NCBI GenBank assembly: GCA_019114755.1
Contig: DXEW01000020.1
Coordinates: forward strand, 1 to 64,000
Length of the DNA stretch: 64,000 bases
From: Candidatus Borkfalkia faecavium
GTDB taxonomy: Bacteria; Bacillota; Clostridia; Christensenellales; Borkfalkiaceae
Direction: 5' to 3'
The notes beneath the pieces are model-generated. The model saw only the letters and a list, made by a program, of their open reading frames with translations. It did not search any database and was not told where the DNA came from. The translations under genes and the position numbers were made by a program. Of the stretch, positions 10,540 to 19,978 are shown piece after piece (the first letter of the stretch is position 1; every line of letters begins with the position of its first letter).

Positions 10540-10662
10540 ATGAGGACTGTTTTAGGAATCGGAAAGGGGTTGCTGAAAGCGATGTTCATAGGGGTTGTGT
10601 TTATCGGAACCTGCGTCATGAACTTTATCGGCGCGATCATCTGCGCGATAGCGGGAAATTGA
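10540..10662 (+). CDS. Small single-TM protein (40 aa)
   Basis: RBS gggaggt before ATG; MRTVLGIGKGLLKAMFIGVVFIGTCVMNFIGAIICAIAGN; below ORF-track size cutoff. Confidence 0.5.
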   Translation: MRTVLGIGKGLLKAMFIGVVFIGTCVMNFIGAIICAIAGN

Positions 10663-10672
10663 GAGGTGGAGC

Positions 10673-10909
10673 ATGGAACGTAAACCGGATACGCCCGTTC
10701 GCAAGAGTCGCAGGAAGTACGAAGAGCGGAATAAGGACGAGCGGAAAGAAAAGAACAAGGTGTGGGGAACGAGCATCGACCGCCAATACGCGAACGAGAT
10801 AGACGAGTTCCTCGCAAGGCATGACCTTACAAAGGTGGAGCTGATCGTTGCAGGGTACCAAGCCTTGCGGGGTCGCTATGGCCCGGAAGAACAACAGAAT
10901 AAGCAATAA
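10673..10909 (+). CDS. Small basic, possibly DNA-binding accessory protein
   Basis: 78 aa; basic N-terminus; RBS gaggtg. Confidence 0.55.
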   Translation: MERKPDTPVRKSRRKYEERNKDERKEKNKVWGTSIDRQYANEIDEFLARHDLTKVELIVAGYQALRGRYGPEEQQNKQ

Positions 10910-10915
10910 GTTTGA

Positions 10916-10943
10916 GAGCGCAAGGACTACGGCTCTTGCGCTC
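10916..10943. terminator. Hairpin after small ORF operon
   Basis: gagcgcaag-N10-cttgcgctc. Confidence 0.5.
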
Positions 10944-11077
10944 CTGACTTCTTAAAGACAACTGAATATCAATTCCAAACGGCATAAGAAAGAAAATGAA
11001 CATTGGAGAAATGGAGCGCAACGGACTTATGCCGCTGCATTGCATCTTTCGGTGTTTTTAAGCGGGAGAATGAGGGT

Positions 11078-11260
11078 GTGAATAAGAGACATAGAACTAT
11101 CAATTTAGGGAACAAGAATTATATAATTAAAAGTCATTTCGCGGGAGGAAACAAAATTGATGAAGTATTGATGAGGGCGGCTATTTTTGCGGCGCAAGAA
11201 GAAATTCGGATGATGTCAAATCAAGAATCAGGGATATGCGATCAAGGAGGGGATCCTTGA
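11078..11260 (+). CDS. Small protein translationally coupled to recombinase (60 aa)
   Basis: GTG start after gggagaatgagg; stop TGA overlaps recombinase TTG start (TTGA). Confidence 0.5.
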   Translation: MNKRHRTINLGNKNYIIKSHFAGGNKIDEVLMRAAIFAAQEEIRMMSNQESGICDQGGDP

Positions 11261-12879
11261 AAATAAAAAGCAATAATTGCATAGTAGGTATATACGTTAG
11301 GCTGAGCCGAGACGATGAACGTGCGGGTGAGTCGTTATCGATCGAAAATCAAAAGTCTTTACTTGTGCGATACGTCAACGAAAAGGGCTGGATTCTACAT
11401 GATATATATGTAGATGATGGAATTTCAGGCACTACGTTTGAACGCGAAGGTGTGCAAAGGTTACTTGCCGATGCTAAAAGTGGTATCATAAATACGATCT
11501 TAGTCAAAGATATGTCGCGCTTTGGTAGGAATTACATTCAAATCGGGCAGTATATCGACTATGTTTTTCCTATGTATCATATTCGGTTCATTGCTGTCAG
11601 CGATAACATAGATACAGGAAGTGATAACACCGTTGCAATGGACATGATGCCCATTACAAATGTATTTAATGAATGGTATGCCGCTAACACAAGCCGAAAA
11701 GTGCGGCAAATATTTATTGCGAATGCGAAACGCGGCAAAAGCAATATGTCGCATCCGCCGTATGGTTATTTGTTTAGTGATGACGGTTCACGGAAATTTG
11801 TGATCAATACAGAAGTAAGCCCAAATGTTGAGCGCATATTTGAGATGCGAGCCAGCGGGCTGCCTCCGGCGCGGATCGCCGAAAGATTTAACGAAGAACA
11901 TATCACTACGCCGCAGGATTACAAAGCACAAAGATTTGGTAAATATGCAGCCATAAAGACTTACCATCTGTGGACGGATGCTTCTGTAAGAAAAATTCTC
12001 GACAATCCGGCATATATTGGCAATTTAGCTTTACAACGAAGGACATCTGTTTCGTTTAAAAATCATAAGGCTGTATATCGCCCGGAAGAAGAATGGATCG
12101 TTACAGAAAATGCGCATCCTGCTATTATTTCCAAAGAGCTTTGGCGCAGGGTTAAAGAAGTAGAAAAGTCTGTCAGTCAAGGGAAAAAAACTCGAAAAGG
12201 GTATACCCATCCACTTTCAGGTTTTCTGTTTTGCGCTGATTGTGGAGGAAAAATGAAACTGGACTATTATGCTTTAAAGCATAACGGTGAAGTGACCGGT
12301 ATAGTTTATACTTTTAATTGCGGCAATCATAAACGGTTAGGGAAAGCATATTGTTCAAGTCATTATATCAAGGCAAAGGACCTAGAAAAATTTGTGCTCG
12401 ATGATATTAAAGCGATGGCTTCTTGTGTGACTTTGAATGAAGCAGAAGTGCGCAAACAGTATTTAGAACGCAAAACGAAATTGGCGGAAGAAGAGTTGAT
12501 GCATAATCGAAACGAGTTCGATCAAAAGCGCAGGCGTTGTGATAAACTTGACCAGCTAATAGAAACTGCGTTTGAAGAAAAGATCGCCGGGAATATGCCG
12601 GAAGATTTGTGCGTGAAACTTATCGAACGCTATTCAACAGAGCGCCGGCAACTACTCGGCGAGATCGAGGCTATGGATAAGCAGGAAGCTTTAATAGCTA
12701 ATGTTCAAAATGATGCCGACGACTTTATCGCAAGAGTAAAAAAGCATATGTTTGATGTTACGCTTACACGGGCGTTATGCTTTGAGCTTATTGATAAAAT
12801 CGTTATAGGCAGAGCTGTTTCAGGTGAGCCGCAAAATATAGAAATATATTACAAAGTTGACTTGAACTTTATTCAATGA
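11257..12879 (+). CDS. Large serine recombinase (TnpX/TndX-type integrase)
   Basis: VGIYVRLSRDDE...ESLSIENQKSLL, DDGISGTTFEREG, KDMSRFGRNY; recombinase zinc-ribbon FCADCGGKMK; TTG start with aaggagggg RBS. Confidence 0.92.
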   Translation: MKIKSNNCIVGIYVRLSRDDERAGESLSIENQKSLLVRYVNEKGWILHDIYVDDGISGTTFEREGVQRLLADAKSGIINTILVKDMSRFGRNYIQIGQYIDYVFPMYHIRFIAVSDNIDTGSDNTVAMDMMPITNVFNEWYAANTSRKVRQIFIANAKRGKSNMSHPPYGYLFSDDGSRKFVINTEVSPNVERIFEMRASGLPPARIAERFNEEHITTPQDYKAQRFGKYAAIKTYHLWTDASVRKILDNPAYIGNLALQRRTSVSFKNHKAVYRPEEEWIVTENAHPAIISKELWRRVKEVEKSVSQGKKTRKGYTHPLSGFLFCADCGGKMKLDYYALKHNGEVTGIVYTFNCGNHKRLGKAYCSSHYIKAKDLEKFVLDDIKAMASCVTLNEAEVRKQYLERKTKLAEEELMHNRNEFDQKRRRCDKLDQLIETAFEEKIAGNMPEDLCVKLIERYSTERRQLLGEIEAMDKQEALIANVQNDADDFIARVKKHMFDVTLTRALCFELIDKIVIGRAVSGEPQNIEIYYKVDLNFIQ

Positions 12880-13000
12880 GTGCGGGATGAAGGGCTTTGG
12901 CGGTTACAGTCCATTGCCGCCAACAGCCACCGCAAGGGAAAATTTGGAGGAAAAGAAAAGGGCAGAGCAAAAATAGATCGCCGCATTATACTGTAAACGG

Positions 13001-13040
13001 AATGCCGATGCGCCTGTACGAAGGGCATCGGCATTTTTTT
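13001..13040 (+). terminator. Intrinsic terminator
   Basis: aatgccgatgc-N13-gcatcggcatt followed by T-run. Confidence 0.75.
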
Positions 13041-13110
13041 GTTTTACCCAAGCCAAAGCAAAAGGGAGCTGCCCCGCAGGCGCATCGTGCGTGCGGGCGG
13101 CTGTTTTTAC

Positions 13111-13178
13111 GACCAGTTACGAAGAAGAGGCGCCACTTGCGAAAAAGTTGTGCCGCTTTTTTGTTTTTGTGTTACAAT
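13111..13178 (+). promoter_or_regulatory. Candidate response-regulator direct repeats (20-bp period) and -10 TACAAT upstream of GH3-1
   Basis: ccagttacgaagaag (13113) and ccacttgcgaaaaag (13133), 20 bp apart; tacaat at 13173. Confidence 0.45.
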
Positions 13179-13403
13179 ATGCCCGCAAATACGGACAGCC
13201 GCCTCATACGGGAAGCCGCTTCAAAAAATCGGCCGATCTTTGGGGGAAGTTTCCTCTTTGGGGGCAGCAGCTTGGCGGGGCAATATCCTCCTCGGGGGCG
13301 GGCAGTTCCTGCGAGGGCGGCGCCCCCTGCGGGCGGGCGCATCCTCTCGGAGGGGCAGCATCCCATCGGGCGGCGATCCGCAAAATACAAAACGGAGGTT
13401 TTT

Positions 13404-16370
13404 ATGATCCTTAAACGGCTGAGTCGTGGACTCACGACGGTATTCACGGTGATCTTCACCGTGGTGCTCGGGCTGACGGCGCTGGCGTACCAGGCGGAAG
13501 CGGACGTCAACCAGATCTTGGGCACGTCGTCGTACGAGATCGTCCAGAATGAAGGGGCGGAAGAGACGGACACCCGGTACTTCAAACAGAAGACGAGATC
13601 GATCGACGAATTTATGCAGCAAAAGCTGGATATCATCGAACAGGTGACCGACGAAGGCACCGTCCTTCTCAAAAACGAAAACAGCGCACTGCCGCTGGCG
13701 GCGGGTGCGCGGGTGACGCTGTTCGGCAGGGCGAGCTATAACTCTGTCTATGGCGGCGATTCCGGCAACGCGCAGATCGGCAACCTCGGCAACCAGAACA
13801 TCAACTGGACTTTCCGCCGCGGGCTGGAAGAGGCGGGATTTGCCGTCAACGACGAGATGTGGAACTTCTACGCCCAGCGCAACATCGCCTATAACGCAGA
13901 TCCTTCCGCCGAAGTTGCGCCCGACCAGCTGCCTATGGGCAGCGTATCCGGCTATGCGGATGCGGGTATCGTCGTCCTTTCCCGCGTGACGGGCGAAGGC
14001 GGCGACGCGCCCGACGGCTATTATGAACTGACGCAGACCGAGCTTGACCTGGTGAACGCCGCCAAAGAGGCGTGCAGCAAGGTCGTGGTCATCATCAATT
14101 CGCCCTCGCCCATCGCCATCCACGCCCTCAAAGAGGACGCGGGCGTGGGCGCCATCCTGCAGATCGGGGGCCTGGGCGCCCTCGGCACAAAATCGGTGGG
14201 CAAGATCTTGGCGGGCGAGGTCAGCCCGTCGGGCAAGCTCATCGATACCTACGCGGCGAGCTCCCGCTCTTCGGCGGCGTACCAGTCGGCGGGCACGGTC
14301 GCCTATGCCAATGCGGACGCCGTCTCCGCTGCCGCTACCTCCATCGGCATCGGCGCGGGCGGCACCAAGTACACGGTGTTCAGCGAGGGCATCTACGTCG
14401 GCTATAAGTATTATGAAACGCGCTATGAAGACTGCGTGCTCGGGCAGGGCAACGCCGCCTCTTCCGCGGGCGTGTTCGCAAGCAGCGGCAACTGGAATTA
14501 CGACGAAGAGGTAGACTATCCCTTCGGCTACGGCCTCTCGTACACCGATTTCTCGCAGGAGCTTACAGGCCTGACGGTGGAAAACGACGTGGTCACCGCC
14601 ACCGTGCGCGTCACCAACGAAGGCGACGTGGCGGGCAAAGAAGTGGTGCAGCTGTACGTGCAGTCGCCGTACACGGAGTACGACAAAGAGAACGGCGTGG
14701 AAAAATCTGCCATCCAGCTGGTCAACTTCGGCAAGACGGGCATCCTGCAGCCGGGCGCATCGGCGGAAGTGACGCTGAAGATGGACCTGTACAACATCGC
14801 CAGCTGGGACTATAACAAGGCCAAGACCTGGATCCTGGACGAGGGCAGCTATTATTTCGCCGTAGGCGAGAGCGCGCACGACGCCCTCAACAACGTGCTG
14901 GCCGCCAAGGGCGCAGACGTCGCAGGGGATAAAGATCTGGCGCGCGTCTGGGAAAACGACGCCTTCCGCACCCTCGGCGAATATGAATTTACGGAAGCGG
15001 GCTTCACCACCGAAAACGGCCTCTTCCACAACAATACCGAGACCGCTTATACGAACCGCCTGGACGAGGCAGACCTGAACGACCTCGTGGGCGAAGGCAC
15101 CACCACCTATCTGTCCCGTTCCGACTGGAGCGGCACCTGGACGGAGGGGCTGAAGGCGGTCACCGCCACCGAAGAGATGATCGACCAGATCGCCTTCCTT
15201 TCCGATTATCAGAAGGGCGAGCCGGTGGGCGATTCCTACACCTACGGCGCAGACACCGCCTTCAACATCCTCATGGCAAAAGGCAAATCGTACGACGACG
15301 AGGTGTGGGAAGATATCCTGAACCAGCTGATGGTGGAAGAGATGATCGCCATGGTGGGCAAAAACTTCGGCGCCATCGACCCCGTGCTCGGCCTCAACTT
15401 CCCCGGCACCAACGACAACGACGGCGTCGGCTCCGGCCCCTGCGTCGGCTATCCCTCTTCGCTGGATACGGGCAGCACCGTCATCGAAGGGGAAACCAAG
15501 TACAGCGCCATCGAGCCGCGCATGTATCCTTCCGAAACGGTAGAGGCCGCCACCTTCAATCAGCAGCTCGTCTACGATTTGGGCGAGGTGATGAGCGAAG
15601 ACTGCTTCTATACCGGCATGACCACCCTGTGGGGCCCCGGCCTGAATATCCACAGGCATCCCTATTCCGGCCGCAACTTCGAATACTTCTCGGAAGATTC
15701 GCAAATGACCTACATCATGGGCGCGCAGATCACCGCGGGCGTGCAGTCGAACGGCGTCATCTGCGGACCCAAGCACTTCGCCTTCAACGATCAGGAGACC
15801 GACCGCTACGGCTTTGCCGTGTACACCAACGAGCAGGCGGGGCGCGAAAACAGCCTGCGCGGCTTTGAAGGCGCAGTCGCCGTCGCCAAGGCCAAAAACG
15901 TGATGACTTCCCTCAACCGCGTCGGCTGCCGCTGGATGGGTATCAATACCGCCCTGCAGAACGACGTCCTCCGCAGCGAGTGGGGCTTTGACGGCTACAC
16001 CATCACCGACAACGCCTTAGAGCCGTACATGTGCGGCAGATCCATCGCCCTCGGCACCGATAAACTGATGCTGCTGCCCGGCAACGAGCGCAACGACGAG
16101 CTCAATAAAGAGGCGCTGCTGGCAGACAGCACCCTGTTCGCCGCCGTGCGCCAGGCCTGCCACCGCATCCTGTATGTTTACGTCAACAGCAAGGCGATGA
16201 ACGGCATCTCCGCCGATACGCAGATCGTGCCCGTCACCCCTTGGTGGAAGACGGCGCTGGTCAACGTCAACGTCGTCCTCGGCTGCCTCGTCGCCCTCGG
16301 CATCGTCGGCTGCATCGCCACCTACGACTGCCGCGGCAAGAACGCAAAAGTCAAAGTAGAGGAGGAATAG
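13404..16370 (+). CDS. GH3-1: membrane-anchored, domain-permuted glycoside hydrolase family 3
   Basis: N- and C-terminal TMs; GH3_C-like VTDEGTVLLKNENSALPL and FGYGLSYT first, then CGPKHFAFNDQETDR, NEQAGRE and GFDGYTITDN; RBS cggaggttttt. Confidence 0.88.
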   Translation: MILKRLSRGLTTVFTVIFTVVLGLTALAYQAEADVNQILGTSSYEIVQNEGAEETDTRYFKQKTRSIDEFMQQKLDIIEQVTDEGTVLLKNENSALPLAAGARVTLFGRASYNSVYGGDSGNAQIGNLGNQNINWTFRRGLEEAGFAVNDEMWNFYAQRNIAYNADPSAEVAPDQLPMGSVSGYADAGIVVLSRVTGEGGDAPDGYYELTQTELDLVNAAKEACSKVVVIINSPSPIAIHALKEDAGVGAILQIGGLGALGTKSVGKILAGEVSPSGKLIDTYAASSRSSAAYQSAGTVAYANADAVSAAATSIGIGAGGTKYTVFSEGIYVGYKYYETRYEDCVLGQGNAASSAGVFASSGNWNYDEEVDYPFGYGLSYTDFSQELTGLTVENDVVTATVRVTNEGDVAGKEVVQLYVQSPYTEYDKENGVEKSAIQLVNFGKTGILQPGASAEVTLKMDLYNIASWDYNKAKTWILDEGSYYFAVGESAHDALNNVLAAKGADVAGDKDLARVWENDAFRTLGEYEFTEAGFTTENGLFHNNTETAYTNRLDEADLNDLVGEGTTTYLSRSDWSGTWTEGLKAVTATEEMIDQIAFLSDYQKGEPVGDSYTYGADTAFNILMAKGKSYDDEVWEDILNQLMVEEMIAMVGKNFGAIDPVLGLNFPGTNDNDGVGSGPCVGYPSSLDTGSTVIEGETKYSAIEPRMYPSETVEAATFNQQLVYDLGEVMSEDCFYTGMTTLWGPGLNIHRHPYSGRNFEYFSEDSQMTYIMGAQITAGVQSNGVICGPKHFAFNDQETDRYGFAVYTNEQAGRENSLRGFEGAVAVAKAKNVMTSLNRVGCRWMGINTALQNDVLRSEWGFDGYTITDNALEPYMCGRSIALGTDKLMLLPGNERNDELNKEALLADSTLFAAVRQACHRILYVYVNSKAMNGISADTQIVPVTPWWKTALVNVNVVLGCLVALGIVGCIATYDCRGKNAKVKVEEE

Positions 16371-16373
16371 GCA

Positions 16374-16772
16374 ATGAAAAACATTCTCTCTAAAAAGGGC
16401 GCAGGCTTTTACCTGCAAGTTCTCACCATCCTCTGCGCCGTCGTCGGGCTGATCGCCTATACCGTCGCCGGGCAAGACAGTTACGGCTTTGTCCCCGCGG
16501 TAGACGTGCTTTTGGCGCTCGGCATCGTCTGCGGCATCGTATTCTGCGTCAAAGACTTCTTCCGCGCCGGGCCCATCCTCACCATGGCATTCTTAGGCTC
16601 CGCCGTGGGCGTGTTCCTGCTCTCCCGCTTCATGTACTACGCCCACCAGTTCTACGGCATCGCTTCCGACCCCATCACGGGCGCCATGGTCGCCACCACC
16701 GTCGCCTTCATCGGCATGCTGGTGTTCGGCATGATTTCGGCATTCTTTGCCTGGGATAAAGAAGGTGAATGA
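16374..16772 (+). CDS. 4-TM membrane protein coupled to GH3-1
   Basis: 132 aa, four hydrophobic segments, starts 3 nt after GH3 stop. Confidence 0.7.
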   Translation: MKNILSKKGAGFYLQVLTILCAVVGLIAYTVAGQDSYGFVPAVDVLLALGIVCGIVFCVKDFFRAGPILTMAFLGSAVGVFLLSRFMYYAHQFYGIASDPITGAMVATTVAFIGMLVFGMISAFFAWDKEGE

Positions 16773-16773
16773 T

Positions 16774-17571
16774 ATGAAGAGTTTATCCTTAAAAAATAAG
16801 ATCATGGCGGCACTGGCCATCGCCCTCTGCGCCGTCATCGTCGGCTTCCTCATCTATACCGCCGTCGTCATCGTCAACGGCGTAAAGCCCAAGGCGCCCG
16901 CCGTCATCGGCGACGATACCGTGTACGATGTCAATTTCGGCGGCAATATTTCCCTTCTCGGCGTCGACTACGACGTAGAGCTGCAGGGCAACGACGGCGA
17001 GTTCACCGTCAACGCCGGCCGCATTTCCGGCGTCACCGGCGGCACCTACACCTTCACCGAAGGGCAGGGCTGGACCTTCTCGTTTGCCGATGCGGGCAGC
17101 ACCGTCGTACGCTCGCAGTTCGACGATGCGAGCAAGACCTTCTCGTTCGTGTACCACCTCGACCTCGGCTCGCGCGGCGCGGGCAACCTGCGCTTCTCCT
17201 TTACCGATGAAGACTTCACCGTAGACGGCGAGCCGTGGGCGGATATCCCTTCCTTCGGCGGCACGGCTGTCTGGTTCGGCGGGGCTGTCTCTGCGGGATG
17301 CAGCTGCTCCTGCGATGCGGAAGGAAACTTCACCATCTTCTCGGAGCCTACGGCGGCGGCCGCCATCACTTCGATCACGGGCACGTATGAATTTACGGGC
17401 GGCGTCTATGTGCTGACGGCGGCAGACGGCACGGTATATACTTCCACCGTCAATGCCGACGGCCTGCACGAGATCGCCTTGAAGGTGTTCTGCCCGCAGC
17501 TGGCAGCCTACGGCGACGCCATCGCCTATACCGATCTCGTCCTTACGCAGATCGTACTCACGGTCGATTAA
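16774..17571 (+). CDS. Membrane-anchored extracellular protein, unknown function
   Basis: N-terminal TM then polar beta-rich sequence; same operon direction. Confidence 0.65.
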   Translation: MKSLSLKNKIMAALAIALCAVIVGFLIYTAVVIVNGVKPKAPAVIGDDTVYDVNFGGNISLLGVDYDVELQGNDGEFTVNAGRISGVTGGTYTFTEGQGWTFSFADAGSTVVRSQFDDASKTFSFVYHLDLGSRGAGNLRFSFTDEDFTVDGEPWADIPSFGGTAVWFGGAVSAGCSCSCDAEGNFTIFSEPTAAAAITSITGTYEFTGGVYVLTAADGTVYTSTVNADGLHEIALKVFCPQLAAYGDAIAYTDLVLTQIVLTVD

Positions 17572-17602
17572 GTTCACCGGCTCAAGCATTCTTCCTGAAA
17601 AG

Positions 17603-17632
17603 GGGGCGCTCCGCAATTTTGCGGAGCGCCCC
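17603..17632. terminator. Strong GC hairpin at operon end
   Basis: ggggcgctccgc-aatttt-gcggagcgcccc. Confidence 0.55.
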
Positions 17633-17695
17633 TGCATGCTTACAGGCAAAGCCGCGCGCCGTGGGGGGCTGCCAAGAACAGCCGGCGGCAAACGG

Positions 17696-17724
17696 TTGCC
17701 TTTTGCGTCGGCGGATGGTATACT
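17696..17724 (+). promoter_or_regulatory. SigA-type promoter of RR-1/HK-1
   Basis: TTGCCT-N17-TATACT. Confidence 0.65.
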
Positions 17725-17883
17725 ATAAGGATAAAATACGGGTCGTTTCTTTCCCGTACAATAGAATGACAGCCGGGCCGAAGCCCTCGGGGGAGAGCGC
17801 TTCGGCTCGGCAACGGGGATCCCCGTTGCTTTTTGCGCAGCAAAAAGCAACTCCCTTGTTCGGCAAAATAAGGAGGAAAGCAC

Positions 17884-18597
17884 ATGCTCAACATCGCCAT
17901 CGTAGAAGACGAGCCCGCCCACGCGGAGGTGCTGCGCGGCTTTTTGCAGCGCTACGCCGCCGAGCGGGGCGAAGAGGTCGCGGCCGAGGTCTTCCCTTCG
18001 GGGCTTGATTTTGTCAGCGACTATCAGCCCCGTTACGACGCCGTGTTCATGGATATCGAAATGCCGCACATGAACGGCATGGACTGCGCCTTCAAGCTGC
18101 GCGAGCGCGACGCCGAGGTGCCGCTCGTCTTCGTCACCGGCATGGCGCAGTACGCCGTCAAGGGCTACGAGGCGGGCGCCATCGGCTACATGCTCAAGCC
18201 CGTGGAGTACTTTCCCTTCGCCGTGCTCATGGACAAGGTGAAGCAAAAGGCGGAACTGAGCGGCAAAAAGCGGCTGAGCATCGGCAGCGGAGACCGCGTC
18301 CGCCGCATTTCCCTGCAAGATCTTTGGTATGTGGAAGTGCTCGATCATTATCTCATCTACCACTTGGCGGGCGGCGAAACATGGCAGTGCCTGGGTAAGA
18401 TGAAAGAGCTGGAAGACGCCCTCGCCGGCGAAGGGTTTTTCCGCTGCAGCAACTGTTATCTGGTCAACCTGCGGCATGTGAAGGGCATCGACGGCAGCGA
18501 GGCGGCCGTGGGCGGCGACGCCATCCAGATCAGCCGCCGCCGCAAAAAGGAGTTTTTGCTGGCGCTCAACGCCTATCTGCAGAGGGGAGGGGTATAG
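17884..18597 (+). CDS. RR-1: LytTR-family response regulator
   Basis: IAIVEDE, VFMDIEMP receiver motifs; LytTR tail CSNCYLVNLRHV...ISRRRKKEF. Confidence 0.9.
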   Translation: MLNIAIVEDEPAHAEVLRGFLQRYAAERGEEVAAEVFPSGLDFVSDYQPRYDAVFMDIEMPHMNGMDCAFKLRERDAEVPLVFVTGMAQYAVKGYEAGAIGYMLKPVEYFPFAVLMDKVKQKAELSGKKRLSIGSGDRVRRISLQDLWYVEVLDHYLIYHLAGGETWQCLGKMKELEDALAGEGFFRCSNCYLVNLRHVKGIDGSEAAVGGDAIQISRRRKKEFLLALNAYLQRGGV

Positions 18598-19887
18598 ATG
18601 GCAGACTTTCTCAACGGAGATATCTTCGGCTACCTGCTGCACGCGGCGGAAGTGCTCATCGCGCTGGCGCTGTTCACCGTCGGGCTCAAGCGCCGCCGCC
18701 TGTTCCCCTTGCGCGTTGTCGTCGTCTGCCTGCTGTATCTGGCGCTGGCTGTGGGGCTGGGGCTGCTGTTCGAGCGCTATTTCCCCGTGATACGGTATTT
18801 GTGCGCCTTCTTGCTCTCGCTGACGCTCATCCCCCTGTGCTACCGCGTAGAGCTTTGGGACGGGCTGTTCCGCGCCTCGGCTGCGGCAGCCACGCAGAAC
18901 CTCTCCTATTCCGCCGCGGCGCTGGTGGCGGGCTTGGGCGGCTGGGATCCGCTGTTGGTGCAGCTGCCCTATGCGATTCCGCAGGCGGCGGTGTATCTGG
19001 CGCTGCAGGCGGTGATGTTCTTCTTCTGTTTCCGAGAATTGAAGCATGCCGACGCCGACTTCGCCCGCGAGCGCTATCCCCTGGTCATCGTCTCCGTCAT
19101 CCTCAGCATCGTCATCTATGTCATCCAGCTGGACCGCCGCTCGGCGGAAAGCGCCGACTTCGTCGCCTGGCAGGTAATGTTCGTCAGCTTCGATATCCTG
19201 CTGCTGTGCATGCTGTTCGGCCTCTCCGAGCGGGGCAGGCTGCGGCGCGAAAACGCCATATTGGACCAGCTGCGCGCCGGCGAAGAGCGCCAGTACGAGC
19301 TGGACCGCAGCGCCATGGAGATGATCAACATCAAATGCCACGACTTGAAGCACCGCCTCCTCGCCCTGCGCGATATGCATGGCGAGGAACAGGCGCGCGC
19401 CCTGCAAGACGTGGAAAATGCCGCCAACATCTATGACGCGGTGGTGCAGACGGGCTGCAAGCCGCTCGACCTCATCATCAAGAACAAAGTCCTCTTGTGC
19501 GAAAAGTACGGCATCCGCTTCTTTTATATGGCAGACGGCGAAAAGCTCTCCTTCATGTCGGCGGTGGATATCTATTCACTGTTCGGCAACGCGCTGGATA
19601 ACGCCATCGCCGCCTCGCAGCAGGTAGAGGACGAAAGCAGGCGGCTCATCAACCTCGCGGTGGCGGCGCGCGGGCGGCTGCTCACCATCCATGTGGAAAA
19701 CTATACCGCGCAGGAACCCGCCATCGGCGCCGACGGCCTGCCCCGCACCACCAAGGCAGACGCCGCCAACCACGGCTTCGGCATGATCAGCATGCGCCGC
19801 ACGGCGGAAAGCTACGGCGGGGTCATGTCCGTCTCCTGCAAAAATCATATCTTCAGCCTGGATATGACCATCCCCATCAAAAAATGA
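18598..19887 (+). CDS. HK-1: GHKL (AgrC-like) sensor histidine kinase
   Basis: Multi-TM N-terminus; NIKCHDLKHRL; LFGNALDNAI; NHGFGMISMRR. Confidence 0.9.
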   Translation: MADFLNGDIFGYLLHAAEVLIALALFTVGLKRRRLFPLRVVVVCLLYLALAVGLGLLFERYFPVIRYLCAFLLSLTLIPLCYRVELWDGLFRASAAAATQNLSYSAAALVAGLGGWDPLLVQLPYAIPQAAVYLALQAVMFFFCFRELKHADADFARERYPLVIVSVILSIVIYVIQLDRRSAESADFVAWQVMFVSFDILLLCMLFGLSERGRLRRENAILDQLRAGEERQYELDRSAMEMINIKCHDLKHRLLALRDMHGEEQARALQDVENAANIYDAVVQTGCKPLDLIIKNKVLLCEKYGIRFFYMADGEKLSFMSAVDIYSLFGNALDNAIAASQQVEDESRRLINLAVAARGRLLTIHVENYTAQEPAIGADGLPRTTKADAANHGFGMISMRRTAESYGGVMSVSCKNHIFSLDMTIPIKK

Positions 19888-19942
19888 CGGGGATATAACG
19901 ACGCGGCGGGCCGAAAAAAGACAAAAATACAAAAAAGACATC

Positions 19943-19971
19943 AAAAAAAGAGCCCCTGCGGCTCTTTTTTT
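19943..19971. terminator. Bidirectional intrinsic terminator between convergent genes
   Basis: aaaaaagagccc..gcggctctttttt. Confidence 0.85.
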
Positions 19972-19978
19972 ATATCGG

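Larger units (their letters stand above)
1..12900 (+). mobile_element. Right-hand part of an integrative conjugative element (T4SS genes plus large serine recombinase); left end outside window, right boundary approximate
   Basis: Co-directional VirD4, VirB6/TrbL, VirB4, VirB2-like genes followed by small ORFs and a TnpX/TndX-type serine recombinase; then an abrupt change to carbohydrate genes. Confidence 0.8.

Noticed and set aside
13221-15776. 851-aa minus-strand ORF antisense to GH3-1 (and 28911-32111, 49505-53920 antisense to other GH3s)
   Set aside because: Long antisense frames are a codon-bias artefact in GC-rich genes; low-complexity translation, no RBS, true gene on the other strand
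16789-19407. 872-aa minus ORF across RR-1/HK-1 and the 274-aa protein
   Set aside because: Spans several well-supported plus-strand genes; composition typical of antisense GC artefact
17884-19887. Agr-type peptide quorum-sensing locus
   Set aside because: No AgrB-like processing protease or AgrD-like propeptide recognised near any of the four pairs; peptide ligand cannot be excluded but is unsupported
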